This document shows, piece after piece, positions 27,278 through 37,005 of a DNA stretch of 64,000 bases (position 1 is the stretch's first letter; the number at the start of each line of letters is the position of its first letter). A model generated the notes under the pieces. It did not search any database. It worked only from the letters and a program-made list of their open reading frames with translations, and was not told the DNA's origin. A program made the translations under genes and the position numbers. Source of the stretch: Ignavibacteriales bacterium (GTDB lineage: Bacteria; Bacteroidota; Ignavibacteria; Ignavibacteriales; Melioribacteraceae); assembly GCA_026390795.1 (NCBI GenBank), contig JAPLFG010000003.1, forward strand, positions 1,240,001-1,304,000. The letters are read 5' to 3'.

Positions 27278-27918
27278 TTTTTGTTGATATAATCATAATT
27301 ATTCTGCTTTTCACAATTTTTGCTTTCTCACATACCTGGTTAGCTTCCTTAAAAATAAAACGGGTCCTTGTGGAAAAGCTCGGAATTAAGATTGCGTTCT
27401 ACCGGTTGTTCTATAACATCACATCGGTCGTTTTCTTTTTGGCTTTTTATGCCGTTGCACCAAAACCGGACCTAATTGTTTACGACTTACGCTTTCCTTT
27501 CGATATCATTACATTTGCACTGCAAGTTCTTTCAATTATTGGATTGTTTTGGGCAACCAGGACAATTGATTTGAATGAGTTTGTCGGAATTGGGCAGATC
27601 AAACGGGTAATGCGCGGTGAATATAATGCCGATGAGTTGGATGAAAAACAAACTTTGAGAATTGATGGCGCGTTTAAGTTTGTGCGTCACCCGATTTATT
27701 TATTCTCAATTTTATTTTTGGGCTTTCGCCCAACTATGAATCTTTTCTATTTGGTAATGTTTATTTGCATTGTTATTTATTTTTATATCGGTTCTATTTA
27801 TGAAGAGAGAAAGTTGGTGGAATTGTTCGGTGATGAATACAAAGAATATCAAAAGATTGTACCGAGGATGATTCCAATAAAATTTAAAACTAAAGGCGCA
27901 ATATTCAACAGATCATAA
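27274..27918 (+). CDS. NnrU/isoprenylcysteine methyltransferase-like membrane protein
   Basis: A 214-residue integral membrane protein with about five hydrophobic helices. The C-terminal signature FKFVRHPIYLFSILFLG, then EERKLVELFGDEYKEYQKIVPRMIP, is the SAM-binding pattern of ICMT/PEMT-type membrane methyltransferases. The substrate is unknown; a lipid or a small isoprenoid is typical. It overlaps rpoN by four bases and precedes hslV by 33, so it probably belongs to the sigma-54 transcript. Confidence 0.83.
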   Translation: MIFVDIIIIILLFTIFAFSHTWLASLKIKRVLVEKLGIKIAFYRLFYNITSVVFFLAFYAVAPKPDLIVYDLRFPFDIITFALQVLSIIGLFWATRTIDLNEFVGIGQIKRVMRGEYNADELDEKQTLRIDGAFKFVRHPIYLFSILFLGFRPTMNLFYLVMFICIVIYFYIGSIYEERKLVELFGDEYKEYQKIVPRMIPIKFKTKGAIFNRS

Positions 27919-27951
27919 TTTATACGTATTGCGTTTAACTAAGGAGATGAA

Positions 27952-28488
27952 ATGAAAATCAGATCAACAACAATAATCGGAATTATTAAAGACGGTCAAT
28001 CGGCGCTCGGCGGGGACGGTCAAGTAACGCTAGGTAATACAGTTATGAAACACAATTCAATGAAGATCCGCAAACTTCTTAACGGAAAAGTTATTTGCGG
28101 ATTTGCCGGTTCAACGGCGGATGCATTCACACTTCTTGCCCGCTTTGAAGAAAAACTGGAACAGTACAGCGGCAATGTATCACGCGCAGTTGTTGAACTT
28201 GCAAAAGACTGGCGTACAGATAAATATTTGAGGAAACTTGAAGCCATGCTGGCAATTGTATCTGATGAAAAAGCTTTTATTGTTTCCGGTACCGGAGATG
28301 TAATTGAGCCCGAAGATAATATAGTTGCAATAGGAAGCGGTGGGATGTATGCTCTTGCTGCCGCAAAGATGTTGATAAAATATGGTAACCTTTCCGCCAA
28401 AGAGATTGTAGAAGAATCATTAAAAGTAGCCGCAGATATCTGCATTTACACAAACGATAAAATAACAGTAGAAGTTATTGCCAAATGA
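27952..28488 (+). CDS. hslV: ATP-dependent protease proteolytic subunit HslV
   Basis: The 178-residue threonine protease subunit of the HslVU (ClpQY) proteasome-like complex. The mature N terminus is Thr6 after a short propeptide (MKIRS), and the family segment [16 protein letters not shown] follows. Further signatures are [19 protein letters not shown] and the glycine-rich [15 protein letters not shown] strong AAGGAG SD lies six bases before the start. The stop codon overlaps the first possible start codon of hslU, consistent with coupled translation and fixed stoichiometry. Confidence 0.97.
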   Translation: MKIRSTTIIGIIKDGQSALGGDGQVTLGNTVMKHNSMKIRKLLNGKVICGFAGSTADAFTLLARFEEKLEQYSGNVSRAVVELAKDWRTDKYLRKLEAMLAIVSDEKAFIVSGTGDVIEPEDNIVAIGSGGMYALAAAKMLIKYGNLSAKEIVEESLKVAADICIYTNDKITVEVIAK

Positions 28489-28499
28489 GGAAACAAAAA

Positions 28500-29864
28500 A
28501 TGAAGAAGAATGTTATGAAAGATCTTACTCCAACACAAATTGTAACAGAACTGGATAAATATATCATCGGACAGGATGATGCTAAACGCGCAGTTGCAAT
28601 CGCCCTAAGAAATAGATGGCGCCGTCAGCAGGTTGATGAGAGCATGAGAGAAGAAATTATGCCCAACAATATAATTTTGATTGGACCAACGGGTGTCGGC
28701 AAAACAGAAATCGCACGCCGCCTAGCAAAACTTTCCGGCGCGCCATTTATAAAAGTTGAGGCTTCGAAGTATACGGAAGTCGGTTACGTCGGCCGCGATG
28801 TTGAATCAATGATACGTGATCTTGTGGAACTATCCGTCAGCATGGTGCGTGCTGAAAAAACTGCCGAGGTTCTTGAGAAAGCAGAGCGCATGGCAGAAGA
28901 AAGAATATTAGATCAATTGATCCCTCCTGTAAAAAAATCAAATGCGGTTGAAGAAGAGAACGGCGAAACCGAAGAATTGCGAAATGAAAAAACGCGTGAG
29001 TGGATGCGCGAGAAACTCCGTAATGGAGAGATGGACGATAAGTTAATTGAATTTGATACAACAGCGCCTGCGTTTGGAATGCAGGTACTCGGGCCGATGG
29101 GAATGGATGATATGACAATGAATCTGCAGGAGATGATGAGTACAATGATTCCAAAGAAAAAGAAGAAACGCAAAACCCCAATTCGTGAAGCGAGAAAATT
29201 GATTGCACAGGAAGAAGCAGAAAAATTGATTGATATGGAAGCAGTCCAGCGCGAAGCCGTTAAACGCGTGCAGGAATCCGGAATTGTTTTTATTGATGAA
29301 ATTGATAAAATCGCCGGCGCAAAAAGCCAGCAAGGACCGGATGTTTCGCGCGAAGGTGTTCAGCGCGATCTTCTTCCAATTGTAGAGGGCTCAACTGTAA
29401 ACACAAAATACGGTCCCGTTAAAACTGATCATGTTTTATTTATTGCTTCGGGCGCATTCCACGTTTCGAAGCCAAGCGATTTGATTCCGGAAATTCAAGG
29501 TAGATTTCCAATCCGTGTTGAATTAAAAAGTTTGAGCGAAGATGACTTTGTTAAAATTCTAACTCTTCCACAGAATGCGCTTCTTAAACAATATTCCGCG
29601 TTGCTTCAAACAGAAGGTGTAGACATTTCATTTAAGGATGATGCTATTAAAGAAGTAGCACGAACCGCCGCGGCAGTTAATGATCAGGTTGAAAACATCG
29701 GCGCAAGAAGACTTCATACAATTCTTACAACTTTGCTTGAAGATATTCTCTTTGAGGTTCCGGATAAAATGCCGGAAGGAAAAATTGAAATAACCGGTGA
29801 AATGGTAAACCTGAAATTGGATAAGATTGTTAAGAACAGAGATTTGAGTAAATATATTTTGTAG
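28500..29864 (+). CDS. hslU: ATP-dependent protease ATPase subunit HslU
   Basis: The AAA+ unfoldase of HslVU. Walker A is GPTGVGKTE and Walker B is IVFIDEIDK; the I-domain insertion (roughly residues 140-220) is present, as is the C-terminal [15 protein letters not shown]-like tail that docks into HslV. I choose the ATG at 28500 because TGAGGA lies nine bases before it. An in-frame ATG at 28485, overlapping the hslV stop, and one at 28515 (the usual family N terminus MKDLTP) are alternatives. Followed by a MITE-like element. Confidence 0.96.
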   Translation: MKKNVMKDLTPTQIVTELDKYIIGQDDAKRAVAIALRNRWRRQQVDESMREEIMPNNIILIGPTGVGKTEIARRLAKLSGAPFIKVEASKYTEVGYVGRDVESMIRDLVELSVSMVRAEKTAEVLEKAERMAEERILDQLIPPVKKSNAVEEENGETEELRNEKTREWMREKLRNGEMDDKLIEFDTTAPAFGMQVLGPMGMDDMTMNLQEMMSTMIPKKKKKRKTPIREARKLIAQEEAEKLIDMEAVQREAVKRVQESGIVFIDEIDKIAGAKSQQGPDVSREGVQRDLLPIVEGSTVNTKYGPVKTDHVLFIASGAFHVSKPSDLIPEIQGRFPIRVELKSLSEDDFVKILTLPQNALLKQYSALLQTEGVDISFKDDAIKEVARTAAAVNDQVENIGARRLHTILTTLLEDILFEVPDKMPEGKIEITGEMVNLKLDKIVKNRDLSKYIL

Positions 29865-29872
29865 ATTATAGA

Positions 29873-29979
29873 GAGGCTGTCTCAAGAGTACTTATTTAAT
29901 CAAAAATAGACCACCAATAACACAGATATAACTGATTTTCGCAGATTTATTTTTGATAAACTACTTTTGAGGCAATCTC
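29873..29979. mobile_element. MITE-like element with imperfect terminal inverted repeats
   Basis: A 107-bp segment right after hslU. The left end (29873-29893, beginning GAGGCTGTCTCAAG) and the reverse complement of the right end (29959-29979) match at 16 of 21 positions. Inside, ATCAAAAATA (29899-29908) and TATTTTTGAT (29948-29957) are a perfect 10-bp inverted repeat. The GAGGCTGTCTCAAAAG type of end is known from insertion sequences of Bacteroidota. There is no transposase gene, so it is a non-autonomous element or an IS remnant. Confidence 0.6.
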
Positions 29980-30009
29980 TTTTAATATAACACCGGGGCT
30001 TCTCACAAT

Positions 30010-31644
30010 ATGGCTTCATTAACTAATCTAATATATTTTCTTACCACGATTTTCCTAATAGCAGTTTTTGTAAAGGCCTCAGTCTATCTCAACAGAAAGA
30101 GATTAATTAAAAAGATTAATGAAACATGGGGCAAGTTTCCCGAATCGCCATATGATCTGGAAACAGCCAAACTTTATTCCCGGTATAATCAACAAAGAGA
30201 AGCCAAAGACATTTATTCTATCGACGAAGAGACATGGAAAGATCTAGATCTAAATGAATTATTCAAAATATTAAACAGAACGATTACACCCATCGGTTCT
30301 CAAATTCTTTATGATATGTTGAAACACCCCAGAACAAATTCAGAAGAGTTAACCAAAAGAGAAAAAATAATTTCTGCACTTTCACAAAATGTTTCTTTAC
30401 GGCAAGACATTCAGATTGCACTTTTAGGATTGGCAAAAATTCCCGTAAAAAATTTGGCTTATTCTTTATGGCACCCTATTCCGGAAAAACCGAAATATTA
30501 TTTTTTGTTTTATCTTTTATCCGCGCTAAGCATTTGGATTCCAGCGTTGGTTCTACTCAATTTTATTCATTGGGGATTTATAGCGCTCATATTTGTAGTT
30601 AACGTTACTATTTACAACTTGTATGAAAAAACACTTTCCCAGTTCGTTGTTTCTTTCAAATATCTTAGCGAGTTGATTGGGATCTCTCATAAAATTGCAA
30701 GTCTGCTGCCGGAAGAATTTAACGATATTAGAATTGAATTAAAGGCCGAATTAAAGCACGCTAAAAAGATTGGGAAAAAAGTTTATTCTTTACAATTTGA
30801 CGACTCAACTAATGCATTTGCAGTTTATTACAATTTGTACACCCTCTCTTCAATAACAACCTTCTATACTGCTATTGATAACCTTAAAAAAAATATAAAA
30901 AATTTGCAGCACCTTTTCGAAATTATGGGTTCGTTCGATGCGTTTATAGCTGTTGCCTCTTATAGAGAACAATTTCCAAATTATTCACACCCGGAATTTT
31001 CTGATTCGGGAATATTTATAGTAGATAAAATTTCTCACCCGCTGGTTATTAATCCAATACCGAATAATTTTAATTTTGACACAAAATGTTTTCTGATCAC
31101 CGGATCGAACATGTCCGGCAAATCTACCTTTCTTAAGACACTTGGCGTGAATGCAATTCTCGCGCAATCTTTTAATATGTGCTTTGCGGGAAAATATGAA
31201 GCGCCGTTTCTTAATGTTATGTCGTCAATCGAAAGAAGCGACGATCTGATTAACGGAAAAAGTTATTATATGTCGGAAGTCGAATCAATTTTAAGAATCA
31301 TTAATTCTTCAAAAAATGGAAGCGTTCATTTATTTTTAATTGATGAGATCTTCCGGGGCACAAATTCAGTTGAAAGAACCGCGGCATCAATTGAGGTACT
31401 TAATTATTTGCATAACGATAAAGATTTTGTAATAGTTGCCACACACGATCTTCAATTAACCGACATTCTAAGCGCGAGCTACCGGAATTTTCACTTTAAG
31501 GAAACTATGACGGAAACCAGTCTATACTTTGATTACAAACTTCATCCGGGTAAATCCAACAGCAAAAATGCTATTGCGCTTTTAAAATACGTCGGTTATC
31601 CGGAATCAATAGTTGATGGTGCACATAAATTAATAGAAAAATGA
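30010..31644 (+). CDS. Membrane-associated MutS-like ATPase
   Basis: A 544-residue MutS-family protein lacking the mismatch-recognition domain. The N terminus has one hydrophobic helix (about 5-26), and a second pair lies near 156-200 (FYLLSALSIWIPALVLL and GFIALIFVVNVTIY). The ATPase domain carries Walker A GSNMSGKST, Walker B LFLIDEIFRGTN and the ATHDLQ switch. This membrane MutS-like subfamily is widespread in Bacteroidota and its role is not known; a role in classic mismatch repair is unlikely. Confidence 0.88.
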   Translation: MASLTNLIYFLTTIFLIAVFVKASVYLNRKRLIKKINETWGKFPESPYDLETAKLYSRYNQQREAKDIYSIDEETWKDLDLNELFKILNRTITPIGSQILYDMLKHPRTNSEELTKREKIISALSQNVSLRQDIQIALLGLAKIPVKNLAYSLWHPIPEKPKYYFLFYLLSALSIWIPALVLLNFIHWGFIALIFVVNVTIYNLYEKTLSQFVVSFKYLSELIGISHKIASLLPEEFNDIRIELKAELKHAKKIGKKVYSLQFDDSTNAFAVYYNLYTLSSITTFYTAIDNLKKNIKNLQHLFEIMGSFDAFIAVASYREQFPNYSHPEFSDSGIFIVDKISHPLVINPIPNNFNFDTKCFLITGSNMSGKSTFLKTLGVNAILAQSFNMCFAGKYEAPFLNVMSSIERSDDLINGKSYYMSEVESILRIINSSKNGSVHLFLIDEIFRGTNSVERTAASIEVLNYLHNDKDFVIVATHDLQLTDILSASYRNFHFKETMTETSLYFDYKLHPGKSNSKNAIALLKYVGYPESIVDGAHKLIEK

Positions 31645-31721
31645 AAGAAGAATTCTTCTATAGTTAATTATATTTCCAACCGAATATTTAATCATTGTTT
31701 TTAAAAAGCATTAATAAAAAA

Positions 31722-32375
31722 ATGAAATCGCCAATTATCTATATAGCAACTTTACTTGGATTCGTAATCATTAGCTGCACGGCTACAGATCAGACTCAAT
31801 TAGTGAATCTGGGTGCGGCAAAGAAAACTGTGCAAGAGTATTATGAATCCGGCAGTCACGACCGCGAATGTTCCAAGATAATTGACGATGCCATCAGTTA
31901 TCTGAATAAAACAAAAATAAGCGAAAAATCCGTTGTTGTTTTTGATATTGATGAAACCGCTCTTTCAAATTATCAATATACAAAAGAGATCGGATTCGGC
32001 TATATATACAAATCATGGAATGACTGGCAGCAAAAAGGGATAGCCCCGGCAATCAAAAGCACAAAACGGCTCTATGATTACCTAATATCAAAAAATATTC
32101 ATGTTGTTTTTCTATCGGGACGCGAAGCCGAAATGTTGGATCCTACAAGAAAAAATCTTATCGAACAGGGTTACACAAAATTCGATACACTGATTGTACG
32201 TTCGGAAAGTGAACGTAAATTATCTACAGTATCTTTCAAGTCGCAAAAAAGAAATGAGCTCGTAAGAAAAGGTTACGAGATTATTGCTTCGGTCGGTGAT
32301 CAGCCAGACGATTTTGCCGGCGGTAATTCCGGATATGAAATTAAACTCCCGAACTACCTTTATATATTGGATTAG
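31722..32375 (+). CDS. HAD-superfamily class B-like acid phosphatase lipoprotein
   Basis: A phosphatase with the HAD motif I VVVFDIDETALSNY (two Asp) and motif II SGRE, with the C-terminal GDQPDDFAGG as motif III/IV. I start at the Met nine codons into the longest frame because the following MKSPIIYIATLLGFVIISC is a lipoprotein signal with Cys19 as the lipidated residue; a start at 31695 would place nine odd residues before it. Relatives are outer-membrane acid phosphatases (P4 type) that dephosphorylate nucleotides. It is preceded by the MutS-like gene. Confidence 0.87.
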   Translation: MKSPIIYIATLLGFVIISCTATDQTQLVNLGAAKKTVQEYYESGSHDRECSKIIDDAISYLNKTKISEKSVVVFDIDETALSNYQYTKEIGFGYIYKSWNDWQQKGIAPAIKSTKRLYDYLISKNIHVVFLSGREAEMLDPTRKNLIEQGYTKFDTLIVRSESERKLSTVSFKSQKRNELVRKGYEIIASVGDQPDDFAGGNSGYEIKLPNYLYILD

Positions 32376-32406
32376 AACTGAAATTTTTCAATAAATTAAA
32401 AAGTAC

Positions 32407-33378
32407 ATGAAAAAAGTTAGATGGGGAATGCTGGGGTGCGGAGACGTCGCGGAAATTAAAAGCGGTCCTGGTTTTCAAAAAGCTGCCGGATCGCAATTGA
32501 TCGCGGTTATGCGTCGAAACGGAAAGCTTGCAGAAGATTATTCAATACGTCACAATGTCCCTAAATGGTATGATGATGCCAATGAGCTAATTAATGATCC
32601 TAATATAGATGCTGTTTACATTGCATCACCTCCATCGTCACATAAAAAATATACGCTGGCTGTTGCCAAAGCCGGTAAACCGGTTTATGTCGAAAAGCCG
32701 ATGGCGCTAAATTATTCCGAATGTGTTGAAATGGTGAAGACATGTGAAGATGCAAATGTTCCCCTATTTACTGCTTATTATAGAAGAGCGCTGCCAAGAT
32801 TTGCAAAAATTAAATCTCTTATTGATGACGGCGCAATCGGCGAAGTTCGATTTGTAAATATTCAATTTAGCAAGCCTCCATCTGAAAGTGATAAAAATAG
32901 AATTTACAATTGGCGCGTCGATCCTTCGATTGCCGGCTGCGGTTACTTTTGCGATCTCGGTTCTCACATGATTGATCTTTTACAATATTATTTAGGACCG
33001 ATTATTTCCGCCGAGGGATATTCAACAAATCAAGGGAAATTTTATAGTGCAGAAGATTTGATTAGTGCTCTATTCAAATTTGAATCCGGTGTTCAAGGAG
33101 CGGGCAATTGGTGTTTTACCTCTGATGACGATTTAGATCAAACGGGAATTGTTGGTTCCGAGGGAAAAATAATTTATTCAACTTTTACCGATTCTCCAAT
33201 TGTATTAATCAGAAAAGGAAAAGCAGAAGAGTTTTACGTAAAACATCCTGAACATGTTGCCCAACCTCTAATTCAGAATGTAGTTGATGAATTATTGGGA
33301 ATTGGGAAAAGCCCGAGCACCGGTAGATCCGGAGCATCAACAAGCTGGGTGCTCGATAAAATTCTTGGACGATTGTAA
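32407..33378 (+). CDS. Gfo/Idh/MocA family oxidoreductase
   Basis: A 323-residue NAD(P)-dependent oxidoreductase. The Rossmann motif GMLGCGDVAE is at the N terminus and the signature EKPMALNYSEC carries the catalytic EKP lysine. The C-terminal half has the extended alpha/beta domain, with the probable catalytic CDLGSHMIDLL. Members oxidise or reduce sugars, inositols or biliverdin; the substrate is open. It follows the acid phosphatase by 31 bases. Confidence 0.92.
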   Translation: MKKVRWGMLGCGDVAEIKSGPGFQKAAGSQLIAVMRRNGKLAEDYSIRHNVPKWYDDANELINDPNIDAVYIASPPSSHKKYTLAVAKAGKPVYVEKPMALNYSECVEMVKTCEDANVPLFTAYYRRALPRFAKIKSLIDDGAIGEVRFVNIQFSKPPSESDKNRIYNWRVDPSIAGCGYFCDLGSHMIDLLQYYLGPIISAEGYSTNQGKFYSAEDLISALFKFESGVQGAGNWCFTSDDDLDQTGIVGSEGKIIYSTFTDSPIVLIRKGKAEEFYVKHPEHVAQPLIQNVVDELLGIGKSPSTGRSGASTSWVLDKILGRL

Positions 33379-33559
33379 TCTTCAGTCAAGAAATTAAAAT
33401 TAGATTTCATTTATAATATCCACCCAAGTGAAATTTATTTAAGCCCGCCAATCTTTTCCATCAATTTATTTTATCCGGCTTTTTAAGTAAGTTGAATTGT
33501 GATTTATCTAGCTTATCAAAAATGCAAATTCCCTTTTAACAATCTATATAGGAAAAACA

Positions 33560-34057
33560 ATGGCAACTACTCAAGAAAATCTAAAAGAAGCATTTGCAGG
33601 TGAAAGCCAGGCGAATCAAAAATATCGTGCTTTTGCAAAGAAGGCAGAGAAAGAAGGATTTGCCAACATCGCAAAATTATTCAGAACCGCGGCAGAAGCG
33701 GAGAGAATTCATGCGGAAGGACATCTTATTGCTTTGGAAGGTATCGGCTCAACAATTGAAAACTTAAAAGCCGCAATTGATGGTGAGACTTACGAGTATA
33801 CGGAAATGTATCCTCCGATGCATGATCAAGCGGTTGAAGATGATAATAAAGCGCAACGAATGTTTAAGTACGCACTCGATGCCGAAAGAGTTCATGCAGA
33901 ATTATATAAACTGGCACTTGAAGCCGCCGAGCAGGGAAAGGATCTGGATGTAAGCGAAATCTATTTATGCCCGGTTTGCGGACATATTGAATTTGGAAAA
34001 CCGGAATCAAATTGCCCGATATGCGGAACACTCGCATCGAAATATGTAAAGGTCTGA
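33560..34057 (+). CDS. Rubrerythrin
   Basis: A 165-residue rubrerythrin. The N-terminal ferritin-like domain has two EExxH-type sets (GESQANQKY, AEAERIHAEGHL, DAERVHAELYK) that bind the non-sulfur diiron centre, and the C terminus has the rubredoxin domain with CPVCGHIEF and CPICGTLA for the single iron. It is a peroxide reductase important for oxygen-sensitive bacteria. It has its own 180-base upstream region; GGAAAAAC stands before the start. The stop overlaps the next start by one base (TGATG). Confidence 0.96.
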   Translation: MATTQENLKEAFAGESQANQKYRAFAKKAEKEGFANIAKLFRTAAEAERIHAEGHLIALEGIGSTIENLKAAIDGETYEYTEMYPPMHDQAVEDDNKAQRMFKYALDAERVHAELYKLALEAAEQGKDLDVSEIYLCPVCGHIEFGKPESNCPICGTLASKYVKV

Positions 34058-34437
34058 TGCCAATACGAGGGTTTATGATTTCTTTATTCAAGTATAAAAG
34101 AGCAATCATCCTTCTGGTGATTGCTCTTGTGCTGGATTTCTGTATCCGCATCTTTTTTTATGATCGAATGCAATTAATTGTTGCCGCGGAAGCTTTCCTC
34201 TTCTTATCAATTTCCCTAATTATGTTTTTATTGGCTAGACGGGATAAAATCAACTCTCAAAAGGCACAACGATTCGAGCTATGGTTCACGCTCTTTTTTT
34301 TACTGGGAGGAATTCGTTCGGTGCTCTGGTCGATAAATGTTGAAATTTATATCGCGAACTTTATAATTATAATATTAGGCATTCTTCTCGGTATACTGCT
34401 TATCAGGTGGCGGAACAGCGGCGGAAAAACTGATTGA
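34057..34437 (+). CDS. Small hypothetical membrane protein
   Basis: A protein of about 126 residues with four predicted membrane helices (for example AIILLVIALVLDFCIRI, LFLSISLIMFLLA, LWFTLFFLLGGIRSVLW and IANFIIIILGILLGILL). I start it at the ATG that overlaps the rubrerythrin stop by one base; the next in-frame ATG at 34075 has GAGGG just upstream and is possible too. No known function; the coupling suggests it is co-expressed with rubrerythrin. It ends 36 bases before the DDAH-like gene. Confidence 0.65.
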   Translation: MPIRGFMISLFKYKRAIILLVIALVLDFCIRIFFYDRMQLIVAAEAFLFLSISLIMFLLARRDKINSQKAQRFELWFTLFFLLGGIRSVLWSINVEIYIANFIIIILGILLGILLIRWRNSGGKTD

Positions 34438-34473
34438 CAAATTTATGTTGTGTTTAAATAAGGAAAGATACTT

Positions 34474-35238
34474 TTGGTGTTTTCAAAAGCAATTGTTTGT
34501 TTACCTTGCAAGAACATCACAAGGGGATTAACAACAGCAAATCTGGGTTTGCCCGATTATAATAAGGCGGTTATTCAGCATCTGTATTATGTTAACGCGC
34601 TAGCGGATTGCGGATTAGAGGTTATTACTCTCGGCGCAAATGACGATTATCCCGATTCAACATTTATTGAAGATGCGGCGCTTTTGACAGGAGATTTTGC
34701 GGTAATTACAAATCCAGGCGCGCCATCAAGAAAAGGCGAGACGAAATTAATTGAAGAGACACTTAAAAATTTTTATTCAATAGTTGAAAGAATAAATTCT
34801 CCAGGAACACTTGAGTCCGGCGATGTAATGATGGTTGGCACTCATTTTTATATAGGTCTATCCAAAAGAACAAATGAAGAAGGGGCGCGTCAGCTTATCG
34901 AAATATTGAACCGTTACGGATCAACCGGTTCGGTTGTTAAATTAGAAAAGGTTCTTCATTTAAAAACCGGTGCAGCTTACCTCGAAAATAATAATATGGT
35001 TGCCTGTGGAGAATTTTTGGAAAATCCGGAATTTCAAAAATATACTCTCATCAAAATTGAAAAAGATGAAAGCTACGCTGCAAATTGTGTCTGGATAAAC
35101 GGTACTGTTCTGGTTCCAATGGGTTATCCTAAATCAAGACTTGCAATTGAAAGTGCCGGGTATAGTACAATAGAAATTGATGTTTCCGAATTTAGAAAAC
35201 TTGACGGCGGTCTTAGCTGCCTTTCTTTAAGATTTTAA
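34474..35238 (+). CDS. Dimethylarginine dimethylaminohydrolase-like protein (arginine deiminase superfamily)
   Basis: A 254-residue guanidino-modifying enzyme. The catalytic triad region is visible as FIEDAAL (Glu/Asp), LHLKTGAAYL (His) and GGLSCLSLRF (Cys near the C terminus). The size fits DDAH, which releases citrulline and dimethylamine, rather than full-length arginine deiminase. The start is a TTG, supported by AAGGA nine bases upstream; the next codon GTG is an alternative. It is followed by the class V aminotransferase after 17 bases, so the pair is likely an operon. Confidence 0.87.
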   Translation: MVFSKAIVCLPCKNITRGLTTANLGLPDYNKAVIQHLYYVNALADCGLEVITLGANDDYPDSTFIEDAALLTGDFAVITNPGAPSRKGETKLIEETLKNFYSIVERINSPGTLESGDVMMVGTHFYIGLSKRTNEEGARQLIEILNRYGSTGSVVKLEKVLHLKTGAAYLENNNMVACGEFLENPEFQKYTLIKIEKDESYAANCVWINGTVLVPMGYPKSRLAIESAGYSTIEIDVSEFRKLDGGLSCLSLRF

Positions 35239-35255
35239 ATCACACGGATAAAATT

Positions 35256-36491
35256 ATGAACGACTCAAACATTAATCTGGAATTTGTTAGAAAACAGTTT
35301 TCCGCTCTTTCCGGTGAATGGACATTCATGGATAATGCCGGCGGTTCACAAATTTTAGAGCCTGTTGTTAATAAAATAAGTGAGTATCTAATCCATTCAA
35401 ATGTTCAACTCGGTGCTTCGTATGAAATTTCTAAAATTGCAACTGACCGCGTTTCCGATGCACATAAACTTGTTGCCGAATTTATAAACGCGAAAGATCA
35501 TTCGGAAGTTATACTCGGACCTTCAACAACAATGCTGATCAGAATTTTGGCTCTATGTATCAGTCAGACATTTAAACCGGGTGATGAAATTGTTGTTACA
35601 AACTGTGATCATGAAGCCAATATTGGTGCTTGGGTTGAGTTGGAAAAGAAGGGAATGGTAATCAAATGGTGGAAAATCAATCAAGATACATTCCGAATGG
35701 AGCTTGATGATCTGAAAAAGTTGATGACCGGGAAAACAAGATTGGTTGCCGTTACTCATACTTCAAATATTTTGGGAACGCTGAACCCGATAAAAGAAAT
35801 TGCTGAATTGGTTCATTCATACGGAGCTTTAATTTGTGTTGACGGCGTTGCGCATGCACCGCATCGATTAATTGATGTTCAGAATACAGATGTAGATTTC
35901 TATTCGATTAGTTTCTATAAAGTATTTGGACCGCATATTTCGATGCTGTACGGAAAGAAAAAATTGCTGCTAAATATGCCTGGCATGAGCCACTTTTTTA
36001 TTGAACAAGATAATATTCCCTACAAATTTCAGCCCGGAAGCCCGAACTATGAACTTAGTTACGGTTTATTTGGAATAAAAAATTATTTCAATGCATTTGC
36101 AGAAGCACACAATTATAAGAATAAAACATTTAGAGAAAATATTGCGTTCGCTTATAATTTAATTGCCGAGCATGAAGAAGTGCTTGCAAATCGGGTACTA
36201 AATTATCTTAATTCAAAATCCAATATTAAAATTATCGGTGAGACCAAGGAAGATAGAAATAAACGTGTTCCAACTATTTCATTCGTAGTTAAAGACAGAA
36301 TTAGCGATTCCATTACGCTGAAAGTCGATGAACATAAGATTGGAATCCGTTACGGTGATTTCTATGCGCGACGTTTAGTTGATGATCTCGGATTATCAAA
36401 ACAAAATGGAGTTGTACGTGTAAGTTTGGTTCATTACAACTCGTTGGAAGAAGTTGATAAATTGATAAATGTCTTTGAAAGAATTTTATAA
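35256..36491 (+). CDS. Cysteine desulfurase-like class V aminotransferase
   Basis: A 411-residue PLP enzyme of the cysteine desulfurase-like group (SufS/CsdA relatives). The PLP region has ATHTSNILG, VDGVAHAPHRLIDV and FYKVFGPH, with the Schiff-base lysine in the last. The active-site cysteine of true desulfurases is not evident in the loop near FQPGSPNYELSYG, so it may be a related lyase. No sulfur-acceptor gene is present nearby. Co-transcription with the DDAH-like gene is probable. Confidence 0.85.
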   Translation: MNDSNINLEFVRKQFSALSGEWTFMDNAGGSQILEPVVNKISEYLIHSNVQLGASYEISKIATDRVSDAHKLVAEFINAKDHSEVILGPSTTMLIRILALCISQTFKPGDEIVVTNCDHEANIGAWVELEKKGMVIKWWKINQDTFRMELDDLKKLMTGKTRLVAVTHTSNILGTLNPIKEIAELVHSYGALICVDGVAHAPHRLIDVQNTDVDFYSISFYKVFGPHISMLYGKKKLLLNMPGMSHFFIEQDNIPYKFQPGSPNYELSYGLFGIKNYFNAFAEAHNYKNKTFRENIAFAYNLIAEHEEVLANRVLNYLNSKSNIKIIGETKEDRNKRVPTISFVVKDRISDSITLKVDEHKIGIRYGDFYARRLVDDLGLSKQNGVVRVSLVHYNSLEEVDKLINVFERIL

Positions 36492-36545
36492 ATTCGTTTT
36501 AATTCTTTCTGATTTTCAAAATCGTTTTTTAATAAGAGGAAAATA

Positions 36546-36860
36546 ATGACTGAGTTCAAAGATGTTACCGTTATAAAAAAAGCAAACGTCTATTTTGATG
36601 GAAAGGTTACTAGCCGAACGGTTTTTTTTAAAGACGGTTCAAGAAAAACACTTGGAATAATGAGTCCGGGCGAATACGAATTCGGAACAGCCGATAAAGA
36701 ACTGATGGAAATTCTTGCAGGCGAGTTGAATGTTCTTCTTCCTAATAGAAGTACTTGGTTAGAAGTAAAAGGGGGAGAATCGTTCGAGGTCCCGGCACAA
36801 TCCAAATTCAGTTTAAAAGTAAAAACACTTACGGATTATTGTTGTTCATACTTAAAATAA
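36546..36860 (+). CDS. ppnP: Pyrimidine/purine nucleoside phosphorylase PpnP
   Basis: A 104-residue cupin-like protein of the former DUF1255 family, now PpnP. It carries the characteristic [26 protein letters not shown] and [16 protein letters not shown]. coli PpnP phosphorolyses several nucleosides into free base and ribose-1-phosphate. The whole length is normal. An AGAGGA SD precedes the start. Confidence 0.92.
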   Translation: MTEFKDVTVIKKANVYFDGKVTSRTVFFKDGSRKTLGIMSPGEYEFGTADKELMEILAGELNVLLPNRSTWLEVKGGESFEVPAQSKFSLKVKTLTDYCCSYLK

Positions 36861-36970
36861 GCCGTAAAAATAGAATTTAGTTATTTGGTGGTACCTTCGA
36901 AAATAAATGCATGGCACCCTTTCCTCCATTAATCTATTGCATCCAAAGCGCATTCCCGCCAAGAATTATT

Positions 36971-36978
36971 TATATTTG
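36971..36978 (+). promoter_or_regulatory. Possible -7 promoter element upstream of valS
   Basis: TATATTTG matches TAnnTTTG and lies 27 bases before the chosen valS start, in the stretch that the longest open frame would translate. It supports the later start. No -33 box at the right distance is seen. Confidence 0.3.
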
Positions 36979-37005
36979 CATTCAATTATTAGAAAATTTA
37001 GAGCA

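Noticed and set aside
36880-37005. T-box-like string GGTGGTACC in the valS leader
   Set aside because: Only the short string fits; the leader is about 146 bases, lacks a visible stem I and specifier loop, and no antiterminator/terminator pair with a T run follows.
36907-37005. N-terminal extension of ValS
   Set aside because: The added residues are not family-like and a promoter-like TATATTTG lies within; start placed at 37006.
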